Positions 17,026-25,238 of a stretch of 64,000 bases of DNA are shown piece by piece; the first letter of the stretch is position 1; the number at the start of each line of letters is the position of its first letter. The position numbers were made by a program, and so were the translations under genes. Location: contig NZ_WHNZ01000041.1 in the NCBI RefSeq assembly GCF_013141725.1, positions 62,001 through 126,000 of the forward strand, written 5' to 3'. The notes below the pieces were generated by a model. It did not search any database. It was not told the DNA's origin and worked only from the letters and a program-made list of their open reading frames with translations. The stretch comes from Paenibacillus planticolens. GTDB lineage: Bacteria; Bacillota; Bacilli; Paenibacillales; NBRC-103111.

Positions 17026-18139
17026 ACCAGTATCCTTTGATTCCTTTTTCCAGACGAACCAGTGCTTCCAGGTAGTAGTAATCGCCCCAAATCATGAAAT
17101 CGTCAGGCGCGTTTCCGCCGCGAACACTGTAAGAACCGCGTTCGATGAAGCCCTGTGCATCCGGCTTGCCGATCGTAGCATAAGATTTCACCAAACCGGT
17201 CATGGAGCGCTGAATCGCATTCTCTAAATAAGCGCGATCTGCATCATCTTCAGCCAAGTGTTCCAACAATTCAAGAGCACCAGCTGAAGCGATCGCGGAA
17301 GCTGAGCTGTCGCGTTTCGTTTCTTCGTTCACAGGCGCATTGAAATCCCAGTAAACGACATCGTCCTGCGGCAAGCGGTCAAAGAAGTAACGAGCCAGAC
17401 GCTTGGATGTTTCTAAGTACAGCGGATTTTTTGTATAGCGGTACGAAAGCGCGAACCCATAAATTCCCCAAGCTTGACCGCGGGTCCATGTAGAACCGTC
17501 GCTATAGCCTTGCGCTGTTCCACCGTGCAGAGGTTCGCCGTTCTCTTGATCGAAATAAAACGTGTGGAACGAAGAGTCATCGCCGCGCACCAAATAACGG
17601 CGGCTCAAGTCGGCGTGAATGACCGCAACTTCTTTGTATTTTGCGTCGCCAGTTTGTTCGTAAGCCCAGTACAAGAGCGGCAGGTTCATCATGCAATCAA
17701 TGATAATGCGTCCCCCGTTGATCTCATCGCCTTCAGGACCCCATGCCTGAATATATTGACCTTTTGGTCTCCAACGTTTCATCAACACATCGGCTGCCTG
17801 CAGCGTAAGCTGTCTCGCATTTTCATCTTTTTCAATGATCCACTGTGCTTTCGAAGAAAGCGAATATAAAAATCCGATGTCATGGTGATCAAGCTCTACA
17901 AGGTTTTCCAACCTTTGTTTGAAACTTGCGACAGTTTTCTGAGCAGCCTCTTGGAATGCTTTGTCTCCGCTGTATTGATAGCCCAGCCAGAGAATACCGG
18001 ACCAAAAACCGTCCGTCCAATCCGTATTCGGATTCAGATGATACACATCATTTTCACTCACATGCGGAAAAAGATCCCCAAAACGTTCAATGTTCGCTTT
18101 CGTTTTCTGTAATGCATCTTCAATGGCTTGTTTCCACAT
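17018..18139 (-). CDS. Unsaturated glucuronyl hydrolase, GH88
   Basis: Removes the unsaturated uronic acid that polysaccharide lyases leave at the non-reducing end. The 373-residue protein carries the two Asp residues known to be essential in GH88: Asp87 in HHDIGF and Asp148 in GGRIIIDCM, one residue from the numbering of the Bacillus sp. GL1 enzyme. DGSTWTRGQAWGIYGFAL and RDSSASAIASAGALELL are further family blocks. No signal peptide, so it acts on imported disaccharides. ATG at 18139 is chosen because GGAGTG lies before it and the protein then begins MWKQAIEDAL; a longer frame would overlap the lacI-type gene. The match is closer to GH88 than to GH105 (rhamnogalacturonyl hydrolase). Confidence 0.9.
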   Translation of the reverse strand: MWKQAIEDALQKTKANIERFGDLFPHVSENDVYHLNPNTDWTDGFWSGILWLGYQYSGDKAFQEAAQKTVASFKQRLENLVELDHHDIGFLYSLSSKAQWIIEKDENARQLTLQAADVLMKRWRPKGQYIQAWGPEGDEINGGRIIIDCMMNLPLLYWAYEQTGDAKYKEVAVIHADLSRRYLVRGDDSSFHTFYFDQENGEPLHGGTAQGYSDGSTWTRGQAWGIYGFALSYRYTKNPLYLETSKRLARYFFDRLPQDDVVYWDFNAPVNEETKRDSSASAIASAGALELLEHLAEDDADRAYLENAIQRSMTGLVKSYATIGKPDAQGFIERGSYSVRGGNAPDDFMIWGDYYYLEALVRLEKGIKGYWYE

Positions 18140-18146
18140 GAATGAT

Positions 18147-19175
18147 TCACTCCGATTCGTATGATTTGGTTGTTTCTCGTTCGATAAAAGTAAGGGGAAC
18201 CTCGATTTCACGTTCTTCACCTGACTCCGCTTGATGGCCAAGCTTGTGCAATAACTTTGCTACAGCCATTTGCGATTGATCGTTATAAGGAATGTCCCAG
18301 CTTGAAATGCCCGGATAGCTTTCCTTTGCCATATATTCGTTATTAATCCCAATAAGTTTTAATCGATTCGGCATATCGATGTGCAGCTTATTAGCGGCCG
18401 ATAAAATTCTCAAAGCCACATAATCATCAAAGGCAACAATGCCAACCGGCCTATCATGACGCTGCACGAGATCCTTCAGATACGCCTCGGCATCCAAGCC
18501 TATCGCATCCACGATTTCATGTTTGAGACCGCTTCCGTATTGCGCAATCCCAGCATGGAAACCGAGTAGACGCTGTTCATCTATCACCTTCGACCGTTTG
18601 CTTCCTATGTAGCAAATTGCTCCGCAGCCGCGTTCAGCAAGCAACTTGACGGATTCCCGGCAAGCGCCGGCAAACCCCAGATTGACCGCTCCTGTCGCGA
18701 TGTCCTCCGGCCAATTCCAGCCATTAATCAGCACTAACGGCGTCCCGCTATTCACAATCGAACGCGTGGTTTCGAACCCCATGGCTAATCCATGGCAAAT
18801 CAACCCGTCCACTCTGCGCTGCAGCAAGACTTCCAAGTGCCTCCGCTCAATATCCGGATCGAATCCCCCGGAAGAAAAAACGGATAAGTGGTATCCCGCA
18901 TTGTGCGCTTCAATTTGCAAATGTTCGGCAAGCTGTCCATAATAGCTGGTCAACGCCGGTATGATGAGACCGATTTCATAGGTTTTGCTGCGGCTTAAAC
19001 CCGCAGCCATCGTGTTGCGTCGATATCCCAGTTGTTCAGCAGCCAATTCGACCTTGCGAATCGTCTCTTTCGACGAACGAATACCACCTCGATTCAACAC
19101 ATTGGAGACGGTGGCAATCGACACACCTGCTGCTTCGGCCACTTCTACAATGGTGACTTGTTTGGGCTTGGTCAT
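18147..19175 (-). CDS. LacI-family transcriptional repressor
   Basis: A 342-residue regulator: N-terminal helix-turn-helix VTIVEVAEAAGVSIATVSNV at about residues 8-27, then a periplasmic-binding-protein-like sensor domain (IGLIIPALTSYYGQ onward). First gene of an operon with GH88 and DUF2264. Its promoter contains two copies of an AAACGTTT palindrome, and a third lies in front of the 556-residue gene/esterase operon, so it probably represses itself and both operons until a sugar ligand appears. The ATG at 19175 has AGGG directly before it and GGAG 12 bases away, a weak site. Confidence 0.9.
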   Translation of the reverse strand: MTKPKQVTIVEVAEAAGVSIATVSNVLNRGGIRSSKETIRKVELAAEQLGYRRNTMAAGLSRSKTYEIGLIIPALTSYYGQLAEHLQIEAHNAGYHLSVFSSGGFDPDIERRHLEVLLQRRVDGLICHGLAMGFETTRSIVNSGTPLVLINGWNWPEDIATGAVNLGFAGACRESVKLLAERGCGAICYIGSKRSKVIDEQRLLGFHAGIAQYGSGLKHEIVDAIGLDAEAYLKDLVQRHDRPVGIVAFDDYVALRILSAANKLHIDMPNRLKLIGINNEYMAKESYPGISSWDIPYNDQSQMAVAKLLHKLGHQAESGEEREIEVPLTFIERETTKSYESE

Positions 19176-19195
19176 CCCTGATTCAACTCCGTTTT

Positions 19196-19248
19196 GTTAA
19201 ACGTTTAACATACACTAATAGCTTAATTTGAAACGTTTAACCTGTCAA
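19196..19248 (-). promoter_or_regulatory. Autoregulated promoter with two LacI-type operators
   Basis: Minus-strand -35 TTGACA (19243-19248), 17-base spacer, -10 TAAGCT (19220-19225). One operator (GAAACGTTTAAC, 19230-19241) fills the spacer. The second, a perfect 14-base palindrome GTTAAACGTTTAAC (19196-19209), lies just past the start site. Confidence 0.75.
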
Positions 19249-19255
19249 GCGAAAA

Positions 19256-19293
19256 AAAGACCGGTTCTCCTGGTTCAAGGAGGTCCGGTCTTT
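19256..19293 (-). terminator. Terminator of the binding-protein gene
   Basis: AAAGACCGG/CCGGTCTTT arms (19256-19264, 19285-19293) with an inner TCTCCT/AGGAGG pairing and a U7 tail on the minus strand. It separates the binding-protein gene from the repressor operon. Confidence 0.85.
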
Positions 19294-19308
19294 CTCTTTG
19301 GCTATGAT

Positions 19309-20655
19309 TTACTTCGCTTTATTTTTTTCTAAAATGGCGTTAGCGTCCTTACGGAATTTCGCAGCGGCCTCTTCGACACTCGTTTTCTTATACAAAATTT
19401 GCTCGCTCGCCGCTTTTAGCAATTTCTCGACTTCGATTGACCCTACTGGGTTCGGAGGATCCATTTGAGAGCTGTTTTGTTCTGCCCATGCTACATAATC
19501 AAAGATTTTCACTTCGTTCGGTGAGAGCAGCGGTTTCAGGGCATCTTTCACTTTGGAGGAAACAGGCACGCCGCGATCGCCTTTAATCAATTTGTTCGCT
19601 TCAATATCGTTGACGAAGAAGGAAATGAATTTTGCCGCTTCTTCTTTTTGCTTGGAGCTGTTTGCAATGGAGAAGTACATACTAGGCTTCATGAATAGAC
19701 CTTTATTGCCGTTGCGACCAGGCAACGGGAACAATTCAAGCGGGCGGTCTTTGACCAAGTTGGCTACAGCCAAGAATTGGTTAGACCATCCATTGCCTGT
19801 CACCGCATTGTTCAACAGAATTTCATCTTCCTCGGCTACCCCTTTCTTCTGTGACTCTTTGTCAAGAGAAAGGATATTTCCGGCATCGTACCATTTCTGA
19901 TATCGCTTGAAGTACTCAATGAACGGCTTATCATCGTTATAGCCTAGAGCAGTTCCGTCTGCATTATACATTTTTTGATCGACGGAACGAAGATAATACG
20001 GAAAGAAGACTTCATGGTGAAGCGCAAAACCGCCGATTTGCTTGCCGCCGGCTTTCGCTTTGGCCGCAACCGCATCATAATCATCCCAAGTCCAATCTTT
20101 GGTAGGCATATTGATGCCCAAGCTTTTGAACGTATTCACATCAACTGTAGTAGCTAGCGCATTCACACCTAAGTTCATCGCGACTAGCTTACCGCCCACT
20201 TCACCGCCGGAAATGGCATTCGGGGAGATGGAGGAAACATCGATAAGCCCGTTTTTGGTGTAAGGCGTCAAATCAGCCAGCTGATTTTTCCCGCCGTATT
20301 GCGTCAAGTAAGAGATATCCATTTGAATAATATCCGGCAGCTGATTCGCTGAGGCTTGCGGAGCAAGCTTTTTCCAATAGTCATCAAATGGCGCGTATTC
20401 CGCTTCAATCTTAACGTTCGGATTCTGTTTCTCGTACATCTCGATGACTTTAAGCGTGTAATCATGACGCGCTTGTCCACCCCACCATGCGATGCGAAGC
20501 TTGACTGGATCTTTGCTTGGCGCTGTTGTCGCCACCGCCGCTTTGGTCGGTTCGCTGGTAGGCGCAGGCGTGGCCGTATTGGTCGTACTGGATGAGCAAG
20601 CCACCGCCGTAAACATCATAGATAGCGACAGAGCTAAAGTGAATATTTTTTTCAT
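19309..20655 (-). CDS. ABC sugar-binding lipoprotein (family 1 extracellular solute-binding protein)
   Basis: A 448-residue lipoprotein with a signal peptide ending in TAVAC (Cys20 lipidated), a Thr/Ala/Pro linker and a family 1 sugar-binding domain (LRIAWWGGQARHDYTLKVIEMYEKQNP at its start). It would capture an oligosaccharide for an ABC importer, but no permease or ATPase gene adjoins it. ATG with AGGGGAGGAATAG upstream. A possible cre site in the leader suggests catabolite control. Its terminator isolates it from the repressor gene next to it, but position suggests the same sugar route. Confidence 0.88.
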   Translation of the reverse strand: MKKIFTLALSLSMMFTAVACSSSTTNTATPAPTSEPTKAAVATTAPSKDPVKLRIAWWGGQARHDYTLKVIEMYEKQNPNVKIEAEYAPFDDYWKKLAPQASANQLPDIIQMDISYLTQYGGKNQLADLTPYTKNGLIDVSSISPNAISGGEVGGKLVAMNLGVNALATTVDVNTFKSLGINMPTKDWTWDDYDAVAAKAKAGGKQIGGFALHHEVFFPYYLRSVDQKMYNADGTALGYNDDKPFIEYFKRYQKWYDAGNILSLDKESQKKGVAEEDEILLNNAVTGNGWSNQFLAVANLVKDRPLELFPLPGRNGNKGLFMKPSMYFSIANSSKQKEEAAKFISFFVNDIEANKLIKGDRGVPVSSKVKDALKPLLSPNEVKIFDYVAWAEQNSSQMDPPNPVGSIEVEKLLKAASEQILYKKTSVEEAAAKFRKDANAILEKNKAK

Positions 20656-20685
20656 CTCTATTCCTCCCCTAAGTGCCGTTCAAAT

Positions 20686-20715
20686 TTGGATAACGCTTAC
20701 ATGTTTATTATCCAA
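20686..20715 (-). promoter_or_regulatory. Possible cre site and inverted repeat before the binding-protein gene
   Basis: TGTAAGCGTTATCC on the minus strand (20688-20701) matches the cre consensus TGWAARCGYTWNCW except at the last base. An 8-base inverted repeat TTGGATAA/TTATCCAA (20686-20693, 20708-20715) overlaps it. Confidence 0.4.
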
Positions 20716-20867
20716 CTTTATGGCGTAAAAATTAATCCAGAAAGTAGAGGTATTTGTTTAAAAAACAGTGTTAAAAGATTATTAAAAAAAATAAAACCAT
20801 CTAAACACTTTTTACGTAGTACTGTTTATGCATGACATACTTTCAGGGTTAGGGAGGTTTCTTGCTT

Positions 20868-20960
20868 ATGACAATGACACTCAGGTATTACCAAACCGCT
20901 TCCATTCGTGACGCCATTTCCATGTTAGTCTGGTATTTACGTAAAAAACGTCGCGGATAA
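20868..20960 (+). CDS. Possible 30-residue basic, amphipathic small protein
   Basis: ATG at 20868 follows GGGAGG (20852-20857) at 10 bases and encodes 30 residues starting MTMTLRYYQTASIRD and ending YLRKKRRG before TAA. The middle is hydrophobic (ISMLVWYL) and the end strongly basic, like small membrane-associated peptides. No relatives are known to me and the promoter is unclear. It lies alone in the 460-base gap between the binding-protein and pectate-lyase genes and could be chance. Confidence 0.4.
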   Translation: MTMTLRYYQTASIRDAISMLVWYLRKKRRG

Positions 20961-21048
20961 CATGACTTATATGTATGTGAACCAAGGATAGACGACCAAG
21001 GTAAACGCGATGCAAAAGTATAAACCTTATACTTTCTTATCAATTCAC

Positions 21049-21092
21049 AAAGGCTGCTCCCTAGTAGAATTCTTACTAAGGAAGCAGCCTTT
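21049..21092. terminator. Hairpin, weak bidirectional terminator
   Basis: AAAGGCTGCT...AGCAGCCTTT arms with an inner CTAGTA/TTACTAAG helix lie 24 bases after the pectate lyase stop. The U-tracts are short on both strands. Confidence 0.55.
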
Positions 21093-21115
21093 GAGCTAGT
21101 CTATTGCAAAATCAA

Positions 21116-23170
21116 TCAATAACTGGTGATCAACCAGTTGACTTTAGCCCATTTTAACTTCGCAGCTCCTGAGCCGTCTGCTGCTGTAAGCCTTGTTTTT
21201 AAAGTTGCAACCGGATCAAGACTGTAGCTGTATGGAAGAGAGGAAAACCCGTTCCAGGAAAATGCTTTTACCGGTGCAGGTACGGGCGCGAGCGGGCTGC
21301 CCGCTGTATCGCTGCTGCCTGTAAATACGGAACCGTTAAGTGAATACTGCGTATTTACCGCGCGAATTTTGCCTGTGTAGGAGGCATCCGCAGGATCCGC
21401 TTGGTTGTTGCGAATTGGCGAGGCAATGTCGATAATTTGCGAATTTTCAACCAGCACGGCTCCGTTCTCGGTGGAAATCGCTCCATTGCTCGTTACACCG
21501 AAATGATAGCCTTTCCCTGATAGGGCGCTTTCCATCGCCGACGTTATTTTTTTCTTGGCTGACCAGGCGTCCTTGTTGTCCATCACGATGTTATAAACGT
21601 GAGCATTGCCGGCACGCAAACGGGGCATACGGTCTTGCATATCCTTGTAGTAGTTATGATGAAGGGTAACCTGCAGGTCGGCATTGTCGGATGCAAATTC
21701 TGTCGCGCCTACCAGATGCCCCTTTTTCTGTCCTGCAGCAACTGCAATAATATCCGCCTTGCTTAGACCGATAGCACTGCTTCGCAAATAAGCATACATC
21801 GGGTAAGCCGACATATTAGCTTCCAAAGCGTTGATTTGCTGCGTAACCCAGCTGTTAGAGCTTTGATCGTCAGGAACGAACGATGACCATGAAACCGTGA
21901 CTCCGTTGCTGCCTTTTTTCACGTCGAGCACACCGTCGTAGGCTTTGTGGAACGTACAGTGATCCACCCAAACTTTGGAAGTGGCACCTTCAATGGTGAC
22001 ATAATCCCAGTCATTTTTGTCATAATTGCCTTTGGAAGCTTCATCCCATTCCCATAACTCATCGAATTCCAGATTGCGAATAATGATATTCGAACTGTAT
22101 TTGATCGTAAAGGCCGCATGTTTGATTTTTGACCCGTTCGCTGAGAAGATCGTTAGACCGTTAAAGCTATCGATGTAAATTTTGCTTACTCCGGTTGTTT
22201 TCAGCACAGGATGCGTCTGAGCAGGGTTGTTCGCGCTGAAAGGCATAACTTGTGCAGCAGCCGGAAGCTCGTTCCAACCCAAATTCAAATCATTCATAAT
22301 CTCGACGACTTTGATGCCGGAATTCTTCTTCAAAGCGACAGCTAAATCAGTCGCGTTGTACACTTTCTTGTACCGGGCATCTGTTTCCGGGATATTCCCC
22401 CCGCCTGTATTGCCGGCAGCAAAGCCAGTCAGATTGTACGCGCTCAAGGAGCCCGCCGGCGGTGTCGGGGTTGCTGTCGGCGTCGGACTTGGCGTTGTCG
22501 TTGGCGTTGCTGTCGGGGTTGGCGTTGGCGACGATGTTCCGCCTGTGTCTGTGACCACGACATCATCGAACTTGGAAACGGTTTTGTAAGCGACAAGTCC
22601 AACCGCACCGGATGTTAAGCTTGTGTCTACAGTGGAAAGCTGCAGTACCCCATTTACATACATTTTAATGGATGAGCCGACCATCTCTAATTTGACCGTA
22701 TACCATGTGCCTGCGGCCAGCGGATAGTTCGTTTTGCTTGCCAACGTTGTTGTGGAACCGCTTACTTTTTTGCGGATTTCAAGCGTTCCCCCACTGCTAT
22801 TATAGAGGGAAGCTGCATAAAAGTTATTGCCGTCTTTGTACCTTCCGGCGACATAGGCTCTATTTGAACCATTGAAGTCCTCCACTTTTACCTTGGCTTC
22901 TACGCTATAGTCCGTCCATGACTGACTTCCCGCAGAAGTTCTCCCCTCACTAGTGCTCGATTGGCTGTAAACATAGTTTCCCGCATCCTGTACAACTGAC
23001 CATGTGCCGCTAGTCGGAGTCCACCCTGCCGCCGTACCGTCATTAAAATTACTGCTGAGTAAAGAGGCCGCATTTGCCGGAAAAGCCATGACGAATGATA
23101 GGACCAGTGCAAGGCATAGCATTAATGCAATTGATTTTTCGAATCTTTTCCCTTTAAATATGTTATTCAT
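21116..23170 (-). CDS. Secreted pectate lyase, PL1, with N-terminal LamG-like module
   Basis: Extracellular calcium-dependent enzyme that cleaves polygalacturonate by beta-elimination. The signal peptide (about residues 1-34) ends in NAA. A beta-sandwich LamG/concanavalin-like module follows (about 35-205), then a Thr/Pro linker of TPTPTAT type (about 210-240), then a right-handed beta-helix PL1 domain to residue 684. Family motifs are IIIRNLEFDELWEWDE with a calcium-site Asp region, VWVDHCTFHKAYDG (the vWiDH block) and LHHNYYKDMQDRMPRLRAG with the catalytic Arg. GGGAG lies 14 bases before the ATG, which is rather far; a stronger site lies further upstream (see the leader entry). Supplies oligogalacturonides for the pectin pathway. 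Confidence 0.92.
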   Translation of the reverse strand: MNNIFKGKRFEKSIALMLCLALVLSFVMAFPANAASLLSSNFNDGTAAGWTPTSGTWSVVQDAGNYVYSQSSTSEGRTSAGSQSWTDYSVEAKVKVEDFNGSNRAYVAGRYKDGNNFYAASLYNSSGGTLEIRKKVSGSTTTLASKTNYPLAAGTWYTVKLEMVGSSIKMYVNGVLQLSTVDTSLTSGAVGLVAYKTVSKFDDVVVTDTGGTSSPTPTPTATPTTTPSPTPTATPTPPAGSLSAYNLTGFAAGNTGGGNIPETDARYKKVYNATDLAVALKKNSGIKVVEIMNDLNLGWNELPAAAQVMPFSANNPAQTHPVLKTTGVSKIYIDSFNGLTIFSANGSKIKHAAFTIKYSSNIIIRNLEFDELWEWDEASKGNYDKNDWDYVTIEGATSKVWVDHCTFHKAYDGVLDVKKGSNGVTVSWSSFVPDDQSSNSWVTQQINALEANMSAYPMYAYLRSSAIGLSKADIIAVAAGQKKGHLVGATEFASDNADLQVTLHHNYYKDMQDRMPRLRAGNAHVYNIVMDNKDAWSAKKKITSAMESALSGKGYHFGVTSNGAISTENGAVLVENSQIIDIASPIRNNQADPADASYTGKIRAVNTQYSLNGSVFTGSSDTAGSPLAPVPAPVKAFSWNGFSSLPYSYSLDPVATLKTRLTAADGSGAAKLKWAKVNWLITSY

Positions 23171-23212
23171 ATTAAAATCGTCAGCTCCCTTACATTTTTA
23201 TGGTTCATTACT

Positions 23213-23272
23213 TGGAACCGCTTACTTTTTTGCGGATATCAAATGAGTCTTATTAATTACTTTCCTCCTTCC
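23213..23272 (-). other. Pectate lyase leader with duplicated coding fragment and orphan Shine-Dalgarno
   Basis: A 25-base stretch at 23213-23237 is identical to 22753-22777 inside the pectate lyase coding region, where it encodes part of EIRKKVSGS, in the same orientation. Immediately upstream, GGAAGGAGGAAA (23261-23272) is a strong ribosome site with no start codon or open frame after it. Otherwise I see nothing in 23240-23570. Confidence 0.6.
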
Positions 23273-23576
23273 ATTATGGCAATTTATATCCGTGTGCATG
23301 TTCAAAGATGATCATCCCAAATCTTACACCTATAAAGTGTCGTGTCGTTTCTAATTCGCCATCTATCCCCCCTCCCGCACCTCGACTATATCCAGAGATT
23401 ACCAAGTGCGGCAATAATCATTTTTACATAAATTAACTTTTCCCTATAAAATCTGACTTCTCAGCGTTCAATAATCACTAGCTCAGATGATAATCTCTAC
23501 GTTAGTTTATGTGAGATAGAGCTGCGGCGGCGGGGATTGGAGCACTGTGGGCGCGCGTGAGGGTAGGTGTACGGTG

Positions 23577-23950
23577 ATCGGACTGGTGAGTAGACATTGG
23601 ATACTTGTTGGTGGGGATCGAACTGGTGAGTGGGCGTTGAATACTTGTTGGCGGGGATCGGACTGGTGAGTGGGCATTGAATACGTGTTGACGGAGATAG
23701 GACTGGTGGGTGGGCATTGATTACTTGTTGGCGAGGATCGAACTGGTGAGTGGGCACTGTATATGCGTTGGCAGGTAGCGGACTGGTGAGTGGGCATTGA
23801 ATACTTGTTGGCGGGGATCGGACTGGTGAGTGGGCATTGAATACTTGTTGATGGGAATCGGACTGGTGAGTAGACATTGAATATGTGTTGTGTGGGGATC
23901 GGACTGGTGAGTAGACGCTGAATACTTGTTGATGGGTAGCGGACGGGTAG
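23577..23950. repeat. 40-bp minisatellite, nine full copies
   Basis: Units begin GATCGGACTGGTGAGTGGGC and continue ATTGAATACTTGTTGGCGGG. Copies of GACTGGTGAG start at 23581, 23621 (A variant), 23661, 23701, 23741, 23781, 23821, 23861 and 23902, with a degraded tenth at 23942. All units are 40 bases except one of 41. The plus strand is G-rich. All three minus-strand frames stay largely open across the array, so the His/Ser/Pro-rich frames there look like a by-product of the repeat and are not called as genes. Confidence 0.9.
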
Positions 23951-24055
23951 GTGTGCAGTGGTGCGTCAATGTAAGGTGCTATAGGCAGTCGATGAAAGTT
24001 TTAGAGTCTCAGATTAGTGGATATGAGCAGTGATTGTGCGTTCGAGTGAGGCAAA

Positions 24056-24232
24056 GGGAACTACAGGGCGTTATTTTGCCCAAAGCTGCTTTTTGGCAAA
24101 CGAGCGGGAACTATGGTCCGCTATTTTACTATTTTAGGCTAAAAACGGGGGAAATGGGGCAAATAAGGCCCTGTAGTTCCCCCTAGTAAGCCGAATCGGC
24201 TGATTTCTCCAAAATAGCGGACTGCAGTTCCC
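24056..24232. repeat. Four-arm palindromic repeat R2 (arm family I)
   Basis: Forward arms GGGAACTACAGGGCGTTATT at 24056 and GGGAACTATGGTCCGCTATT at 24106. Inverted arms end at 24181 (CCCTGTAGTTCCC) and 24232 (GGACTGCAGTTCCC). Pitches are 50 and 51 bases. It lies 56 bases after the stop of the flavin monooxygenase gene; the rest of 23951-24288 shows nothing else. Confidence 0.85.
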
Positions 24233-24288
24233 TTTCGGGCGGAGCAATGCGCCGAGTAGGAATGGTATCGAGCAGTTCCGCTGCAAGA

Positions 24289-25227
24289 TCAACAAATAAT
24301 CGAGCTCAGCAATTCATATGAGCGTAGTCTCTTATCGTAATCAGCAATCGGTGTCACGACGAGGTATTCGTCGATGCCGCAGCGCTGCGCCTCCCGTTCC
24401 AATTGCTCCCGCACGCTGGCCGCAGTGCCCAGATACATCCTGCGCTGGGCTAGAGGCTGGTTCTCTGCGCCTGCTCCAGCGCCTCCCTCATCTGCCTCCT
24501 GCAGCCAAGGCAGTGCGGCTGCTAAAGCCCGTGCCTCCTCCTCCGAATCGGCGCAAACTACGCCGGCCGCTACGATAACTCGAGGGCGTTCGCCTTGAGT
24601 GGACGGTGCGAATTTCTCCCGATATCCGCCCACAACTTCCACAACATCGCTATCGCTCATGAACTGCCCAAACACATAACCGGTTCCAAGTTCTGCTGCG
24701 AATGCAGCGCTTTTGCTGTTCGTGCCAAGCATCCACACGTCTGGCGGAGTCGCTGGCACCGGTCTTGCAGTTACCGGCTGCCCCTCACACTCAAAACGTC
24801 CTTCCAGCAAGGCCATTAACGACTTCAACGAGTCCGGCAGCTGCCGAACGTTTTCCAGGAAATTCCCGCTGAGCGCAATTGTCGCATGCGCCGAACCGCC
24901 TGGCGCCCGCCCGATGCCTAGATCGATCCTGCCGGGATACAAGGCAGCCAGCATATGAAAGTTTTCAGCTACCTTCATTGGTTTGTAATGCGGAAGCAGA
25001 AGCGCCCCCGAGCCAAGCCGGATTCGCTCGGTTCGCGCGCCGATATGAGCAAGCAGCACTTCTGGCGACGGACAAGCCAGCGCGGGCATATCGTGGTGCT
25101 CGGCGACCCAATAGCGTGAATAGCCCCATTGTTCAGCATGCCGAGCCAGCTTAACGGCTTGCTCATAAGCAGCGCCGGCATCTGCCGGGGAAATGACTGG
25201 CACAAGATCCAATACACTAAGTTTCAT
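24289..25227 (-). CDS. Luciferase-like flavin monooxygenase (LLM class)
   Basis: A 312-residue protein of the bacterial-luciferase-like TIM-barrel family, using reduced flavin from a partner reductase. Family signatures: N-terminal LSVLDLVPV, WVAEHHDMPALACPSP (about residues 40-55), IRLGSGALLLPHYKPMKVAENF and DLGIGRAPGGSAHAT. The substrate cannot be predicted. ATG has AAGGAAC upstream. It follows the SDR gene after 11 bases and is co-transcribed. No intrinsic terminator is visible before repeat R2. Confidence 0.88.
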   Translation of the reverse strand: MKLSVLDLVPVISPADAGAAYEQAVKLARHAEQWGYSRYWVAEHHDMPALACPSPEVLLAHIGARTERIRLGSGALLLPHYKPMKVAENFHMLAALYPGRIDLGIGRAPGGSAHATIALSGNFLENVRQLPDSLKSLMALLEGRFECEGQPVTARPVPATPPDVWMLGTNSKSAAFAAELGTGYVFGQFMSDSDVVEVVGGYREKFAPSTQGERPRVIVAAGVVCADSEEEARALAAALPWLQEADEGGAGAGAENQPLAQRRMYLGTAASVREQLEREAQRCGIDEYLVVTPIADYDKRLRSYELLSSIIC

Positions 25228-25238
25228 TCGAATGTTCC

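Noticed and set aside
23577-23950. CRISPR array
   Set aside because: Units are contiguous 40-base tandem copies without unique spacers, and no cas gene is near.
23497-23969. Several overlapping minus-strand frames rich in His, Ser and Pro over the minisatellite
   Set aside because: They exist in all three frames because the 40-base unit has few stops on that strand; there is no ribosome site or non-repeat domain.
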